Notes under the pieces: model-generated
Seen by the model: the letters and a program-made list of their open reading frames with translations, nothing else
What the model was told of the DNA's origin: nothing
The model's database searches: none
Made by a program: the position numbers and the translations under genes
NCBI GenBank assembly: GCA_015063335.1
Contig: SVUH01000005.1
Coordinates: 1-64,000 of the forward strand
DNA length: 64,000 bases
Source: Oscillospiraceae bacterium
GTDB lineage: Bacteria; Bacillota_A; Clostridia; Oscillospirales; CAG-272
Direction of reading: 5' to 3'
Shown here: positions 52,818 to 61,266 of the stretch, one piece after another
How positions within the stretch are numbered: position 1 is the stretch's first letter
Layout: each line of letters starts with the position of its first letter

Positions 52818-53888
52818 ATGCTTGAAAAACTGAATTTCAAAAAAAGATTTATGGACTTTCGCGCCCTTTCGTCCTCTGATAAAAGGAGCACTGTAAAGGA
52901 ATTTCTTATAAACAACCTCTTGTATATTCTTCTTATCGCTTCTATCGTGGGAATACAGATATACGACCCGAGGTTTCTTTCCTTGTCCTCAATTATAAAC
53001 ATTATTTCGCTGTCAGCGGCGAATTTGCCTATTGCACTCGGAATAGCTGGCTGTATTATTCTGACGGGAACTGACCTCTCGGCAGGCCGTATCGTTGGTG
53101 TTACCGCATGCGTTGCCGCCTCGCTGTTGCAGGCGAGCGGATACGCGGGGAAGATGTTTCCGAGCCTTGCGACCTTTCCTATATGGGGAGTATTCCTCAT
53201 AGTTATAGCAATTGGCGCGCTCGTCGGATTTATAAACGGCTTTTGTACTGCAAAATTCAATCTACACCCGTTTATAGTAACTCTTGCCACACAGCTTATA
53301 ACCTACGGAGCGCTTCTTATATACCTCATGCAGGGAACGAATAACGGACAGTCCATTTCGGGGCTTGATTCGTCCTACACGGGATTTATAACGGGAAGCG
53401 TAATACGCTTCGGCTCTGTGGCACTCCCGAATTACGTCTTTTACTCAATAGCGATAACGGCTATCATTTGGTTTATATGGAACAAGACCGCATTCGGCAA
53501 GAATATGTTTGCAGTCGGCTCTAACCCCGAGGCTGCAAACGTTTCGGGTGTAAATGTAAGCAAGACTATTATACTCGTGTTTGTGCTTGCGGGAATTATG
53601 TACGGACTTACGGGATTTATCGAAGCCGCGAGAATTGGCTCTAACAGCGCGGCTACGGGACTCAACTATGAGCTGGACGCAATTGCTGCGTGCGTAATTG
53701 GCGGCGTTTCGTTTGTCGGCGGTATAGGAAAAATACGCGGAGTTATTATGGGAGTTCTTTTGCTCCGTATTATCTTCGTCGGACTCACATTCCTCGGCAT
53801 CGACTCCAATTTGCAGTACGTTATAAAGGGTATTATAATCCTCGCCGCGTGCGCGATAGATATGAGAAAATATCTTGTCAAAAAATAA
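52818..53888 (+). CDS. mglC: Galactose/glucose ABC transporter permease (MglC-like)
   Basis: A 356-residue membrane permease of the CUT2 class with about ten TMs. Characteristic features are ILTGTDLSAGRIVGVTACV, the EAA-like loop AVGSNPEAANVSGVNVSK and GLNYELDAIAACVIGGVSFVGGIG. It completes the mglBAC operon. RBS GGGAG precedes the ATG, and a terminator follows. Confidence 0.93.
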   Translation: MLEKLNFKKRFMDFRALSSSDKRSTVKEFLINNLLYILLIASIVGIQIYDPRFLSLSSIINIISLSAANLPIALGIAGCIILTGTDLSAGRIVGVTACVAASLLQASGYAGKMFPSLATFPIWGVFLIVIAIGALVGFINGFCTAKFNLHPFIVTLATQLITYGALLIYLMQGTNNGQSISGLDSSYTGFITGSVIRFGSVALPNYVFYSIAITAIIWFIWNKTAFGKNMFAVGSNPEAANVSGVNVSKTIILVFVLAGIMYGLTGFIEAARIGSNSAATGLNYELDAIAACVIGGVSFVGGIGKIRGVIMGVLLLRIIFVGLTFLGIDSNLQYVIKGIIILAACAIDMRKYLVKK

Positions 53889-53897
53889 AGCAACCAA

Positions 53898-53950
53898 GAA
53901 AACCGCGGAAGGGCAAAATTATTGCCGCTTCGCGGTTTTTCGTCTTTTTA
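53898..53950 (+). terminator. Intrinsic terminator after mglC
   Basis: AAAACCGCG pairs with CGCGGTTTT, with an inner GGCAA/TTGCC stem and a T-rich end. Confidence 0.85.
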
Positions 53951-54025
53951 AACTTCTATTGTGCATTTTATATAAAAAATAATATTAGTTTTTGAGCAAT
54001 ATTACAGTTAGTTCATACTTTGATG

Positions 54026-54054
54026 TTGAATTGTTCACAATTAAATAGTAAAAT
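54026..54054 (+). promoter_or_regulatory. Sigma-A-type promoter for the HPr-like gene
   Basis: TTGAAT (54026-54031), a 17-base spacer and TAAAAT (54049-54054). Confidence 0.7.
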
Positions 54055-54130
54055 ATAGCCAACAGAGATGCAGAAACTAAAAGGAACTGCAAGCAGTATG
54101 CGGAACGCTTTGAAAGGAAAGGTAATTATT

Positions 54131-54373
54131 ATGAGCGTAAACGGCAAATACGAATACAAAATCGAAATCGATACCATGGAAGATGCAAAAAACCTTGTTG
54201 CTATCTCTACGAAGCTTCAGGGAAAAATAATTCTTAAGAGCGGCACAAAGTTTTCTGTTAACGCAAAGAGCTTGCTCGGAGTCGTTCTTGCGAAAAGACT
54301 TAATTGGAACGATCTCACCATCGTGATGGATAACGACTACTATCGCGAATATCAAAAATACATTATAGATTGA
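54131..54373 (+). CDS. HPr-like protein lacking the phosphorylated histidine
   Basis: An 80-residue protein with the HPr fold pattern. The C-terminal half aligns with HPr: FSVNAKSLLGVVLAKRLNW matches the VNxKSxxGVxxL signature around Ser46, and TIVMDNDYYREYQKYI the last strand and helix. The N-terminal active-site region, normally GIHARPA, reads DTMEDAKNLVA, so the PTS-type His is absent. A regulatory (serine) rather than phosphocarrier role is possible. The start at 54131 follows AAAGGAAAGG; upstream in-frame ATGs add unrelated sequence. It has its own promoter and terminator. Confidence 0.8.
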   Translation: MSVNGKYEYKIEIDTMEDAKNLVAISTKLQGKIILKSGTKFSVNAKSLLGVVLAKRLNWNDLTIVMDNDYYREYQKYIID

Positions 54374-54460
54374 TATTTATAAATTTGGTGAGGGATCGTC
54401 AGTAAACTTATAAGTATTTCGTTCCGCTGTTTAAACTGTTCTCTGAATACACTAAAAAAT

Positions 54461-54500
54461 CACGGAGCCGCGCTCTTATGAGCGCGGCTCTTTAAGTTTT
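54461..54500 (+). terminator. Intrinsic terminator after the HPr-like gene
   Basis: An 11-bp GC-rich stem (54465-54475 with 54480-54490), TTAT loop and T-rich tail. Confidence 0.9.
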
Positions 54501-54516
54501 ATTTCAATGACAAATG

Positions 54517-55299
54517 TTACCATCGGGAAGTTTTCTTATTAATTTTCTTTTGCCTATTTTTCTTTTTCAAAAGAAAAGCAGGGGAGAATATTCTGATAGA
54601 GTCGCGTATCAACGACGGCAGGCGGCGAGGCTCAAGAAAGCAGCGCCAAAGCCATTCAAGACGCATTTTGCGTATAAGCCGCGGAGCGCGGGGAAGTCGC
54701 CCCGACCAAACGTCAAGGCTGCCACCAAGCCCCATAAAAATTTTAACGTATGAAAGGGAATTGGCATTTTCGCATATCCAGCTTTCCTGCAACGGAAATC
54801 CCATGCAAACGAGCAAAATGTCGGGGGAGCAGTTATTGATATGCCGTATGACGGCTCGGTTTTCCTCGCTGTCCTCGGAGAGGTCAAAATAGCCGTGATG
54901 TGTACCGCAGACGTGGAGCGTGGGAAGCTCCCGACAAAGATTTTCTGCCGCTCTCTCGGCAACGCCGTCCTTTGCGCCGAGAAGATACACGGAATATCCG
55001 TTTTCTGCTGCGTAGCGCAAAAGCGCGTAAGCCGCATCAATGCCGGGGATAGGCGTTACGCTGTGCCTGTACTTTGTGCGGGCAAGTATTGATATGCCGA
55101 CTCCGTCGGGGAGCAGCATGTCCGCCCTGTCGAGAAGCCCTGCAAGATGGCGGTCGTCGGATACCGCGCGCATGATTGCAAGATTTGGGGTAAAGATAAG
55201 TAATCTTTTCTTGCTTTTAAGCGCACATATCATTTTTTTTAAGGCGTCGGCAGGAGTTATGTCCTTAAATTCGATCCCGTAAAGATAGTAGCTGCTCAT
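54517..55299 (-). CDS. WecG/TagA/CpsF-family glycosyltransferase
   Basis: A 260-residue GT26 enzyme that transfers N-acetyl-mannosamine or a related sugar to an undecaprenyl-linked acceptor, as in teichoic acid linkage-unit synthesis. Motifs: NLAIMRAVSDD, ADMLLPDGVGISI, VYLLGAKDGVAE, LLVCMGFPLQESWI and MGLGGSLDVWSG. The last 20 residues (LLKKKNRQKKINKKTSRW region) are very basic and encoded by a copy of the 70-bp repeat seen after mutL, so the native end may have been altered by it. RBS AAGGAG is present. It is convergent with the HPr-like gene. Confidence 0.9.
   Translation of the reverse strand: MSSYYLYGIEFKDITPADALKKMICALKSKKRLLIFTPNLAIMRAVSDDRHLAGLLDRADMLLPDGVGISILARTKYRHSVTPIPGIDAAYALLRYAAENGYSVYLLGAKDGVAERAAENLCRELPTLHVCGTHHGYFDLSEDSEENRAVIRHINNCSPDILLVCMGFPLQESWICENANSLSYVKIFMGLGGSLDVWSGRLPRAPRLIRKMRLEWLWRCFLEPRRLPSLIRDSIRIFSPAFLLKKKNRQKKINKKTSRW
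54532..54583 (-). repeat. Diverged copy of the mutL-downstream repeat inside the tagA-type gene
   Basis: On the minus strand, CCTGCTTTTCTTTTGAAAAA followed by GAAAAATAGGCAAAAGAAAA matches the repeat core (CCTACTTTCTTTTGTAAAAGAAAGTAGG with CAAAGAAAAC) with small indels. Confidence 0.7.
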
Positions 55300-55365
55300 T
55301 TTTTATCTCCTTAATACAGTTATGATATTATTTTATCTCTTTTTGGAAAAAATATCGGGATTTTA

Positions 55366-55394
55366 TTGACTTTTTTATTAATATGATTTATAAT
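55366..55394 (+). promoter_or_regulatory. Sigma-A-type promoter for proS
   Basis: TTGACT (55366-55371), a 17-base spacer and TATAAT (55389-55394), about 55 bases before the start; no T-box fits. Confidence 0.8.
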
Positions 55395-55449
55395 ATAGTA
55401 ATGTAAAGTCGCAAAAGACAAAAGATGACAAAAGTTGAGAGGAACAAGC

Positions 55450-56889
55450 ATGGCAAACGATAAGAAAATGGTAGAACAGATCACGTCGATGGACGTTGAC
55501 TTTGCTCAGTGGTACACGGACGTAGTAAAAAAGGCGGAGCTGGTAGATTATTCAGGCGTAAAGGGCTGTATGGTGATCCGTCCTTACGGATACGCTATCT
55601 GGGAGAATATTCAGCACGATCTTGACGCGAGATTTAAAAAGCTCGGACACGAGAACGTTTATATGCCAATGTTTATTCCCGAATCCTTGCTTCAGAAGGA
55701 AAAGGATCACGTTGCGGGCTTTGCGCCCGAGTGCGCGATCGTAACCATAGGCGGACAGAACAGACTTTCCGAAAGACTTATCGTTCGTCCTACCTCGGAA
55801 ACGCTTTTCTGTGAGCACTATAAGAGCATTATTCATTCCTACCGCGATCTTCCGAAGCTTTATAACCAGTGGTGTAACGTCGTAAGATGGGAAAAGACTA
55901 CCCGTCCTTTCCTTCGCACCTCGGAGTTCTTGTGGCAGGAGGGACACACCATGCACGAGAACGAGGCAGAAGCAAGAGAGGAAACCTTGCGTATGCTTAA
56001 GTGCTACGAGGACTTTTACCGTGAAACCCTTGCTATCCCCGCAGTAACGGGACGCAAGACGGAAAAGGAAAAGTTCGCGGGCGCTATGGAAACGTATACT
56101 ATCGAGCCTATGATGCACAACGGAGTTGCGCTTCAGGGTGGTACGTCGCACTACTTTGGCGACGGCTTTGCAAGAGCGTTTGATATAACTTATACCGACA
56201 GAGATAATAAGGTTTGCTATCCTCACCAGACCTCATGGGGCGTTTCTACGAGAATGATAGGTGCTATTATCATGACACACGGTGACGATAACGGACTTAT
56301 CCTTCCTCCTAAGGTAGCCCCCATTCAGGTGGCTATTATCCCCGTTGCACAGCATAAGGAGGGAGTGCTTGAAAAGGCTAACGAGCTTAAGGCTGTTCTT
56401 GAGGAGAAGTTCAGAGTCAAGCTTGACGACAGCGACAACTCCACGGGCTGGAAGTATAGCCAGTATGAGATGAAGGGTGTTCCGCTTCGTCTTGAGCTTG
56501 GTCCGCGCGATATTGAGAATAATTCCTGCGTGCTTGTCAGCCGCGTGACACGTCAGAAGACATTCGTATCTCTTGACAATATCGTCGAGGAGGTTGAAAA
56601 GGCGCTAAATGCTGTTCACGAAGAGCTTTACGCGCGTGCGCTTGCAAATCTTGAGGAAAAGATGAGCGTTGCTCACGACCACGACGAGTTCCTTGATATC
56701 GCAGAGAACCACCCCGGCTTTATAAAGGCTATGTGGTGCGGTGAGACCGAGTGCGAGGATAAGCTTAAGGAGGAAACGGGTGGAGTTAAATCCCGTTGTA
56801 TTCCTTTCGTTGAGGAAAACATTTCCGACAAGTGCGTTTGTTGCGGAAAGCCTGCAAAGCACATGGTAGTTTTCGGAAGACAGTATTAA
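55450..56889 (+). CDS. proS: Proline--tRNA ligase, archaeal/eukaryotic-like type
   Basis: A 479-residue class II synthetase that charges tRNA-Pro. It lacks the bacterial editing insertion and belongs to the eukaryote-like class found in many Clostridia and Mycoplasma-type lineages. Features: [20 protein letters not shown], class II motif 2 ([17 protein letters not shown]), [14 protein letters not shown], and a C-terminal zinc-type end ([20 protein letters not shown]). The ATG at 55450 follows GAGAGG. Full length. Confidence 0.96.
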   Translation: MANDKKMVEQITSMDVDFAQWYTDVVKKAELVDYSGVKGCMVIRPYGYAIWENIQHDLDARFKKLGHENVYMPMFIPESLLQKEKDHVAGFAPECAIVTIGGQNRLSERLIVRPTSETLFCEHYKSIIHSYRDLPKLYNQWCNVVRWEKTTRPFLRTSEFLWQEGHTMHENEAEAREETLRMLKCYEDFYRETLAIPAVTGRKTEKEKFAGAMETYTIEPMMHNGVALQGGTSHYFGDGFARAFDITYTDRDNKVCYPHQTSWGVSTRMIGAIIMTHGDDNGLILPPKVAPIQVAIIPVAQHKEGVLEKANELKAVLEEKFRVKLDDSDNSTGWKYSQYEMKGVPLRLELGPRDIENNSCVLVSRVTRQKTFVSLDNIVEEVEKALNAVHEELYARALANLEEKMSVAHDHDEFLDIAENHPGFIKAMWCGETECEDKLKEETGGVKSRCIPFVEENISDKCVCCGKPAKHMVVFGRQY

Positions 56890-56900
56890 TAAGATAAATT

Positions 56901-56940
56901 TACAGGCGGTGCCAAGGCTTTGACGCCGCCTGTATTGTAA
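56901..56940 (+). terminator. Possible weak terminator after proS
   Basis: A 9-bp GC-rich stem (56901-56909 with 56926-56934) with only a short T-rich flank, so some read-through to rodA is likely. Confidence 0.5.
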
Positions 56941-56959
56941 TTTATGAAAGGAGAGCGCT

Positions 56960-58087
56960 ATGAAAATTTTCGGACTTACTCTTGGCGAGCGTATAAAGAA
57001 AATAGATCCGATTATTTTTATAACGGTCGCCTTTTTGTCGTTTATGAGTATTCTTACTATTTTCGGAAGCGTTGAAAACTTCGGAAAGAGTAAGCTTGTG
57101 ATGCAGGTCGCAATGACCGTTATGGGAACTGTGGCAGTTTTTGTGCTTGCCAATATAGACTACAAGATTTTCGTTGATAAGCTATATCTGATTTTGTTTG
57201 TTGGCTCAGTGCTTCTGCTTATCGTTACACTGATTTTCGGTATAACGGGAACTAACATGGAAACTGCGAATAAGAGCTGGATAAAGATTCCAATTATAAA
57301 TATCGCGGTACAGCCGTCGGAGTTTGTAAAAATAGCGTTTTTGTGTACCTTTTCAAAGCACATTGACACCGTTAAGGAAAAAATAAACAAGCCGCTTACG
57401 CTTCTCGGCTTGCTTTTGCACTCGGGTGTTATTGTGGGGCTGATACTTATTTCGGGAGACCTCGGAGTTGCGCTCGTTTATATCGGAATTATAATCATTA
57501 TGCTGTTTTGCGCAGGACTGTCCGCTTGGTATTTCTTCGCAATGCTCGCCATTGCCGTTATAGCGTTTCCGTTCATTTGGGAGTTCTTGCAGCCCTATCA
57601 GCAAAACCGAATAATATACGGCTTTGCTCCGCACCTCGATGCCGAGGGCTTTGGCAGACAGCCTCTTATGAGCCGTGAGGTCATTTCGCGCGGCGGATTT
57701 TTAGGAATTGGACTGTTTGAGCACGGAATGTACGAGGACTTAACCGCCTCACACACAGACTTTATTTTTGCGACAGTTTGTGAAAAGTTCGGATTTGTCG
57801 GCGGCGCGCTCGTTGTGGTAGCGCTTGTAGTTCTTACCGCAAGACTTTTCTGGCTCGGAATGAAGTGCCGTGATATATCGGGCAGACTTATATGCTGCGG
57901 TTGCGGCGCGGTCATAATAATACAAACGCTTGAAAATCTTTGGATGTGCTTAGCTCTCGTTCCCGTTGTCGGAATAACCTTGCCGTTTGTCAGCGCAGGC
58001 GGCTCGTCGCTCCTTGCTATGTATATGCTCGTAGGACTTGCACACAGCGTGTCGGCTCACGAGAAAAAGTTTTACTTTACCCGATAA
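56960..58087 (+). CDS. rodA: FtsW/RodA/SpoVE-family peptidoglycan glycosyltransferase
   Basis: A 375-residue SEDS-family membrane protein with about ten TMs. SEDS proteins polymerise lipid II with a partner class B PBP. Typical stretches are PSEFVKIAFLCTFSKHID, DLGVALVYIGIIIIMLF and the C-terminal GITLPFVSAGGSSLLAMYML. RodA fits better than FtsW by length, but the symbol is inferred. GGAG precedes the ATG. No PBP gene is adjacent. Confidence 0.88.
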   Translation: MKIFGLTLGERIKKIDPIIFITVAFLSFMSILTIFGSVENFGKSKLVMQVAMTVMGTVAVFVLANIDYKIFVDKLYLILFVGSVLLLIVTLIFGITGTNMETANKSWIKIPIINIAVQPSEFVKIAFLCTFSKHIDTVKEKINKPLTLLGLLLHSGVIVGLILISGDLGVALVYIGIIIIMLFCAGLSAWYFFAMLAIAVIAFPFIWEFLQPYQQNRIIYGFAPHLDAEGFGRQPLMSREVISRGGFLGIGLFEHGMYEDLTASHTDFIFATVCEKFGFVGGALVVVALVVLTARLFWLGMKCRDISGRLICCGCGAVIIIQTLENLWMCLALVPVVGITLPFVSAGGSSLLAMYMLVGLAHSVSAHEKKFYFTR

Positions 58088-58113
58088 ATCAAATACAAAA
58101 CTTCATTTAGCAT

Positions 58114-58168
58114 AAAAATCCTCTTTCATAAATATAATTGAGTAGAATTATATTGCGGGAGGATTTTT
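58114..58168 (+). promoter_or_regulatory. Composite hairpin overlapping the DUF4830 gene RBS
   Basis: Outer 10-bp arms AAAAATCCTC (58114-58123) and GAGGATTTTT (58159-58168) enclose a perfect inner 9-bp stem (58131-58139 with 58146-58154) with loop GAGTAG. The 3' outer arm contains part of the GGGAGG Shine-Dalgarno and ends at the ATG. It could act as rodA terminator, RBS mask, or both. Confidence 0.6.
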
Positions 58169-58648
58169 ATGTTTATCTATTCTTTAAAGGCGAGCACGAT
58201 AAAGTTTTGTGCGGTGTTGTGCGTAGCTCTTGCCACACTAATTACGCTTATTGCGTTTATTCCCGTTGTAGCAGTCGGAGATGACGTGTCCGCGTCTGCC
58301 GACGGAAAAATAAATTACGGCGGAATAAAGACAAACGAGGACAGAATTGCTTTTCTCGGACAGTTTGGCTGGCAGGTAAAGCCTGATGCCATCGAGAGCG
58401 TCGAGGTGAGCGTGCCCGAGCAGTTTGACAAGATCTTTTCGGCATACAACGAGATACAAAAATCTCAGGGCTTGGACCTTTCCAAATATAAGGGCAAAAA
58501 GGTCTACCGATATACATACGAGATCACCAATTACGACGGATACAGCGGAACGGTTTACGCAAATATCCTCGTTTACAGAAACAAGGTTATCGGCGGTGAC
58601 GTTTGCTCTGCCGACATCAAGGGATTTATGCATGGCTTAAATAAATGA
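58169..58648 (+). CDS. DUF4830-like secreted/membrane protein
   Basis: A 159-residue protein with an N-terminal hydrophobic segment (about residues 10-35) and an exported domain. The segment GIKTNEDRIAFLGQFGWQV with ESVEVSVPEQFDKIFSAYNE and LSKYKGKKVYRYTYEI matches what I recall of DUF4830 proteins of Clostridia; function is unknown. It has a good RBS (GGGAGG) that overlaps a hairpin. It stands between rodA and a bidirectional terminator. Confidence 0.75.
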   Translation: MFIYSLKASTIKFCAVLCVALATLITLIAFIPVVAVGDDVSASADGKINYGGIKTNEDRIAFLGQFGWQVKPDAIESVEVSVPEQFDKIFSAYNEIQKSQGLDLSKYKGKKVYRYTYEITNYDGYSGTVYANILVYRNKVIGGDVCSADIKGFMHGLNK

Positions 58649-58653
58649 AGAAT

Positions 58654-58702
58654 ATAAAAAAGAGCAACTGCAGGGTAAAACACCTGTAATTGCTCTTTTA
58701 TG
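58654..58702. terminator. Bidirectional intrinsic terminator
   Basis: AAAAGAGCAA pairs with TTGCTCTTTT, with an imperfect inner extension. It serves the DUF4830 gene and the convergent LytM-like gene. Confidence 0.85.
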
Positions 58703-58703
58703 T

Positions 58704-60305
58704 TTATTTTATAATAAAATCGGGGTCAATAAACGTGTCGTTATAGCTTACCGCAACACAGAATCCGTCCTGCTCATTGTTCGGAAACGCTCCCGTTTTT
58801 CCTATCACGTCACCCGCGCTCACCGTATCTCCAACGGATACGTCCGCTGACGATAGATAAAGATACCAGGTTCTAATACCGAGCCCTGAGTCAATTGCAA
58901 CGAATTTTGAGCCGGAAAGGGTTCCGACAGCAATCACTCTACCGCCCATGAGCGCACCGACAGAAGCGCCGCGCGTATCCTTGCATACGTACGTATCACA
59001 GAATGAGGGAGTGCCGTCGCCCTCGGGATCGCTCTCTCCAAAGCCGAGCACCTTTTCAAACACTTCGGGGTTTTGCGAATAAGTGGCAGATGTAAAGAAA
59101 ACGTACTTGAGGGGCGCTGAATTTATCGCCGATGGGGTTAAGCCTATGTCCTCTGAGACGGTCATGAACTCTTTTGACGTGTAGAGGAACGGCTCAGCAG
59201 CCGAAAGAGTAAACGAACGGGAAGAAGCGCCGTAGTTGAGTGTAAAATCAACGCTTTCCTTGCCCTCTAACAAGCTCCACGGAAGCACGGCGTATGCTTC
59301 ATTTCCACTTATGATAAATTTTAAATAAAAGCTGCTGTCATCAGATTTAAACGAAAGCTTTGAAGCCTCGGAGACCTCGGTGATCCTTACGAAAGCGAAC
59401 TCACCGACGGAAAGCTTGTCAGTGCTTAGGAAAAACTCGGAGCGGTTGTGTATCTCCGCTGTAAAATCGTACGTGGCAGTTCCGCGAAATTCACGCTCGC
59501 CGTGATCTTCCCATTGTGCTGATATAAGAATACGTATGCCGCTGTGGTTATTAAGAGGTAAATTTTCAAGTTCATCGAGGGTGCATTCGAGCCGCTCATC
59601 ACCGTCAAATACTTCAACAAAAACGGAGTCGGGCGCGCTTGTAAAGGAAAGGGAAATGCTTTCCGAAAAGATGTAGGGAATACCCGTATTGGCCTTTTCT
59701 ATCTTTTCTGCTAAAAGGTCTATGCCGTCTCTGTTTTTGTAGTACCACGACGTATCACACAGGAGCACCGTGTCACCGTCGGCGGTGGTAAGACTTGGGG
59801 GAGAAGCAACGCTGTAAAGCGTTTCGGCAAATTTAGAGCCGAGGAAAAGCTCGTTGTCATTGTCCTCGATAGAGTAATATCTTCCGTCGCTGCCCGTGCA
59901 ATACGCGCCCTCGCCGGTCATAGAGAAAAAGCATTTAAGCTTTTCGGTCTTTACGTCGCTTTTGAGCTCTACTATAAGCGGCTCTATCTCAAGCGGCTCC
60001 ACGTCGCTCGCGCTTATAGGCTCTAAGCTTTCATGGATATTCGTGAATATGTCTACCAAGGAATTTTCGTCCTCGGTATCTGCCGTCATATTCTCAAAAA
60101 AAAGCAGGCGCGAATTCTTGTCGTAAAGGGAAACGGTATGTATTTTGGCGGAATCTTCAAAATTAAACTGCGACTGAATGACTGTAATTATCGCAAACGT
60201 GCTGGGGAGAAGAACAGTCATGGCGACGACTAGCGCAACTACAACACGCTTGAACGTAAGCTTGCTCTTTAATTTAAGTGTTAAATTTTTTACGTATTTG
60301 CCCAA
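58704..60305 (-). CDS. Membrane-anchored protein with degenerate M23/LytM-like domain
   Basis: A 533-residue protein with one N-terminal TM (about residues 20-42), a long exported region of unknown fold, and a C-terminal M23/LytM-like fold (about residues 425-533). The fold pattern ALMGGRVIAVG, KFVAIDSGLGIRTWYLYLS, DVSVGDTVSAGDVIGKTG is clear. The zinc ligands are not: the HxxxD position lacks His, HxH is replaced by WYLYLS, and the final HLHFE-like strand is FCVAVSY. It is thus probably not an active endopeptidase, but may bind or activate one, as degenerate LytM proteins such as EnvC and SpoIIQ do. It has a minus-strand promoter. Confidence 0.82.
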   Translation of the reverse strand: MGKYVKNLTLKLKSKLTFKRVVVALVVAMTVLLPSTFAIITVIQSQFNFEDSAKIHTVSLYDKNSRLLFFENMTADTEDENSLVDIFTNIHESLEPISASDVEPLEIEPLIVELKSDVKTEKLKCFFSMTGEGAYCTGSDGRYYSIEDNDNELFLGSKFAETLYSVASPPSLTTADGDTVLLCDTSWYYKNRDGIDLLAEKIEKANTGIPYIFSESISLSFTSAPDSVFVEVFDGDERLECTLDELENLPLNNHSGIRILISAQWEDHGEREFRGTATYDFTAEIHNRSEFFLSTDKLSVGEFAFVRITEVSEASKLSFKSDDSSFYLKFIISGNEAYAVLPWSLLEGKESVDFTLNYGASSRSFTLSAAEPFLYTSKEFMTVSEDIGLTPSAINSAPLKYVFFTSATYSQNPEVFEKVLGFGESDPEGDGTPSFCDTYVCKDTRGASVGALMGGRVIAVGTLSGSKFVAIDSGLGIRTWYLYLSSADVSVGDTVSAGDVIGKTGAFPNNEQDGFCVAVSYNDTFIDPDFIIK

Positions 60306-60346
60306 GACGTCACCCCCCTCTTAAAATAAATAAAATATATAAGAAT

Positions 60347-60375
60347 ATTATACAACATAAGAGGGAGTAGGTCAA
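60347..60375 (-). promoter_or_regulatory. Sigma-A-type promoter for the LytM-like gene
   Basis: On the minus strand, TTGACC (60370-60375), a 17-base spacer and TATAAT (60347-60352). Confidence 0.75.
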
Positions 60376-60383
60376 GAGTTTTT

Positions 60384-61022
60384 TTAAATTAGAGCATAGG
60401 AAAGACCGTAGCTTTTGGCGTAAGAGGCGGCAAACGAGCCGTTATGGCAATAAAGCGTCACCGAAGAGCCCGTGCTGCCAAAGGCGTCGTAGCCGATATC
60501 CTCTACGCTTTTTGGCACCGTGACGGAATGGAGCTTTGGGCAGTTTTCAAAGACGAACCACCCGAGCTCCTTTACACCGTTTGAAATAATGACGCTCTTA
60601 ATATCAGTGCCCGCAAACGCTCTGTCACCGATCGCGCGAACGGCATAGCCGTCAATAGAGGAGGGGATCACTACGTTTTTGTCAGTTCCGTTGTATTTGG
60701 TTATGGTTGCGGTGTCCTCACTTACCGTGTAGCTGAATACCTCGAGGGACGCTTGGGTGTCAGCCGTGTCTGAGAGGGTGTCGGACGCGGCGGAGTCCGT
60801 CTCCCCCTTGAGAGCGGAAAGCTCTGCGAGCAGCTCTGCAAGCAGCTTTGCGCTTTCCGAGTCAGCCGCGCTTTGGTTTTCGCGAAGGTCGGCTATCTGA
60901 CTTTCAAGAGCGGAAATATCGCCTTGATCGTTGTCGTGCGCCTTACTCACGGCGCACGAGGTCGATATAAGTAAGAGAGTGAGCGCACAGATAATAAAAG
61001 ATATTTTTCTCATTTTAATCAT
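60384..61022 (-). CDS. Lipoprotein with coiled coil and BspA-like leucine-rich repeats
   Basis: A 212-residue lipoprotein. Signal peptide with lipobox (STSC, about residues 20-23), then a coiled-coil stretch (SALESQIADLRENQSAADSE, then AKLLAELLAELSAL) and an Asp/Ser/Thr linker, then two or three LRR_5-type repeats (AVRAIGDRAFAGTDIKSVII, VFENCPKLHSVTVP, VEDIGYDAFG). It resembles the larger leucine-rich lipoprotein at 36246-37676 in design. RBS AAGGAG is 6 bases upstream of the ATG. Confidence 0.85.
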   Translation of the reverse strand: MIKMRKISFIICALTLLLISTSCAVSKAHDNDQGDISALESQIADLRENQSAADSESAKLLAELLAELSALKGETDSAASDTLSDTADTQASLEVFSYTVSEDTATITKYNGTDKNVVIPSSIDGYAVRAIGDRAFAGTDIKSVIISNGVKELGWFVFENCPKLHSVTVPKSVEDIGYDAFGSTGSSVTLYCHNGSFAASYAKSYGLSYALI

Positions 61023-61055
61023 TGTAAACTCCTTTTTTTATATGTATATGCTAAA

Positions 61056-61084
61056 AGCATAGCACGATACGCTTGCTAAAACAA
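61056..61084 (-). promoter_or_regulatory. Possible promoter for the LRR lipoprotein gene
   Basis: On the minus strand, TTGTTT (61079-61084), a 17-base spacer and TATGCT (61056-61061); a moderate match. Confidence 0.4.
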
Positions 61085-61142
61085 TAAAATTTGGTCGAAT
61101 ATAAAAAAAGGAAATTTAATAAAACTTTTTTCCGAAAACGTA

Positions 61143-61171
61143 TTGACAAATGTATCGCTTTGAGGTATAAT
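61143..61171 (+). promoter_or_regulatory. Strong sigma-A-type promoter for the CAU tRNA
   Basis: TTGACA (61143-61148), a 17-base spacer and TATAAT (61166-61171), with the tRNA starting 18 bases later. Confidence 0.88.
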
Positions 61172-61189
61172 ATTCAAGTCCGCAATAGC

Positions 61190-61266
61190 GGGCCATTAGC
61201 TCAGTTGGTTAGAGCAACCGGCTCATAACCGGTTGGTCCGGGGTTCGAGTCCCTGATGGCCCACCA
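61190..61266 (+). tRNA. tRNA with CAU anticodon (elongator Met or Ile2)
   Basis: A complete 77-base cloverleaf with encoded CCA: acceptor stem GGGCCAT with ATGGCCC, D-arm TAGCTCAGTTGGTTAGAGC, anticodon stem ACCGG/CCGGT with loop CTCATAA, T-arm GGGGTTCGAGTCCCT. The anticodon CAU alone cannot distinguish Met from lysidine-modified Ile2. The C4-G69 and C5-G68 pairs, recognised by TilS in E. coli Ile2, and the TTGGTC variable region favour Ile2. It lacks initiator features, as the 1-72 pair is G-C. Confidence 0.95.
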
